Positions 6,103 to 6,113 of a stretch of DNA of 6,113 bases are shown in pieces. The stretch is from Thermodesulfobacteriaceae bacterium. Its GTDB lineage: Bacteria; Desulfobacterota; Dissulfuribacteria; Dissulfuribacterales; UBA3076. The stretch lies in contig DTYO01000273.1 in NCBI GenBank assembly GCA_012961845.1, positions 1-6,113 on the forward strand, read 5' to 3'. Position numbers and translations under genes: made by a program. The notes beneath the pieces were generated by a model. It had not been told where the DNA came from. It saw only the letters and a list, made by a program, of their open reading frames with translations, and made no database searches. Each line of letters opens with the position of its first letter. Position 1 is the first letter of the stretch.

Positions 6103-6113
6103 GCGGCTCTTGA

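Overview
This 6.1-kb window looks like ordinary bacterial chromosome. The gene set is a primary sigma factor (RpoD), a GspE/PilB-family secretion or pilus ATPase, the ribosome-modifying methyltransferases PrmA and RsmE, and a PgsA-like phospholipid synthase. All are Gram-negative in style. The GspE/PilB N-terminal domain and the prmA-rsmE pair most resemble Desulfobacterota (the former Deltaproteobacteria) from memory of those families, but the sequence does not prove a lineage. I see no insertion sequence, phage gene, CRISPR array, tRNA or rRNA.

Layout. 1-586 (+): the C-terminal 194 residues of RpoD, cut by the window edge. 587-1196: a 610-bp stretch between two convergent gene ends, with no convincing gene or terminator. 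1197-2936 (-): a complete 579-residue GspE/PilB-type ATPase with no pilus or secretion neighbours in view. 2937-3159: a 223-bp divergent regulatory region. It carries a perfect TATAAT for the ATPase and a good sigma70-type promoter for prmA. The prmA leader is about 144 nt and can fold into a hairpin with a T-run, then a long-range helix next to the ribosome binding site. 3160-4875 (+): prmA and rsmE, 9 nt apart, with the rsmE Shine-Dalgarno overlapping the prmA stop codon. 4876-5006: a spacer with a perfect 11-bp tandem duplication and a possible 22-codon leader ORF whose stop overlaps the next start as ATGA. 5007-6056 (+): a CDP-alcohol phosphatidyltransferase. Its N-terminal half is PgsA-like and it has an unrecognised membrane C-terminal half of about 175 residues. 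6057-6113: a possible weak terminator.

How the genes fit together. PrmA methylates ribosomal protein L11 and RsmE methylates 16S rRNA, so the two form a translation-maintenance pair that is probably co-transcribed. The PgsA-like enzyme would feed anionic phospholipid synthesis and may belong to the same transcript. RpoD and the ATPase are separate units.

No complete undescribed system is evident. The points most worth following up are the double-length PgsA-like protein with a shortened catalytic motif, and the structured leader of prmA.
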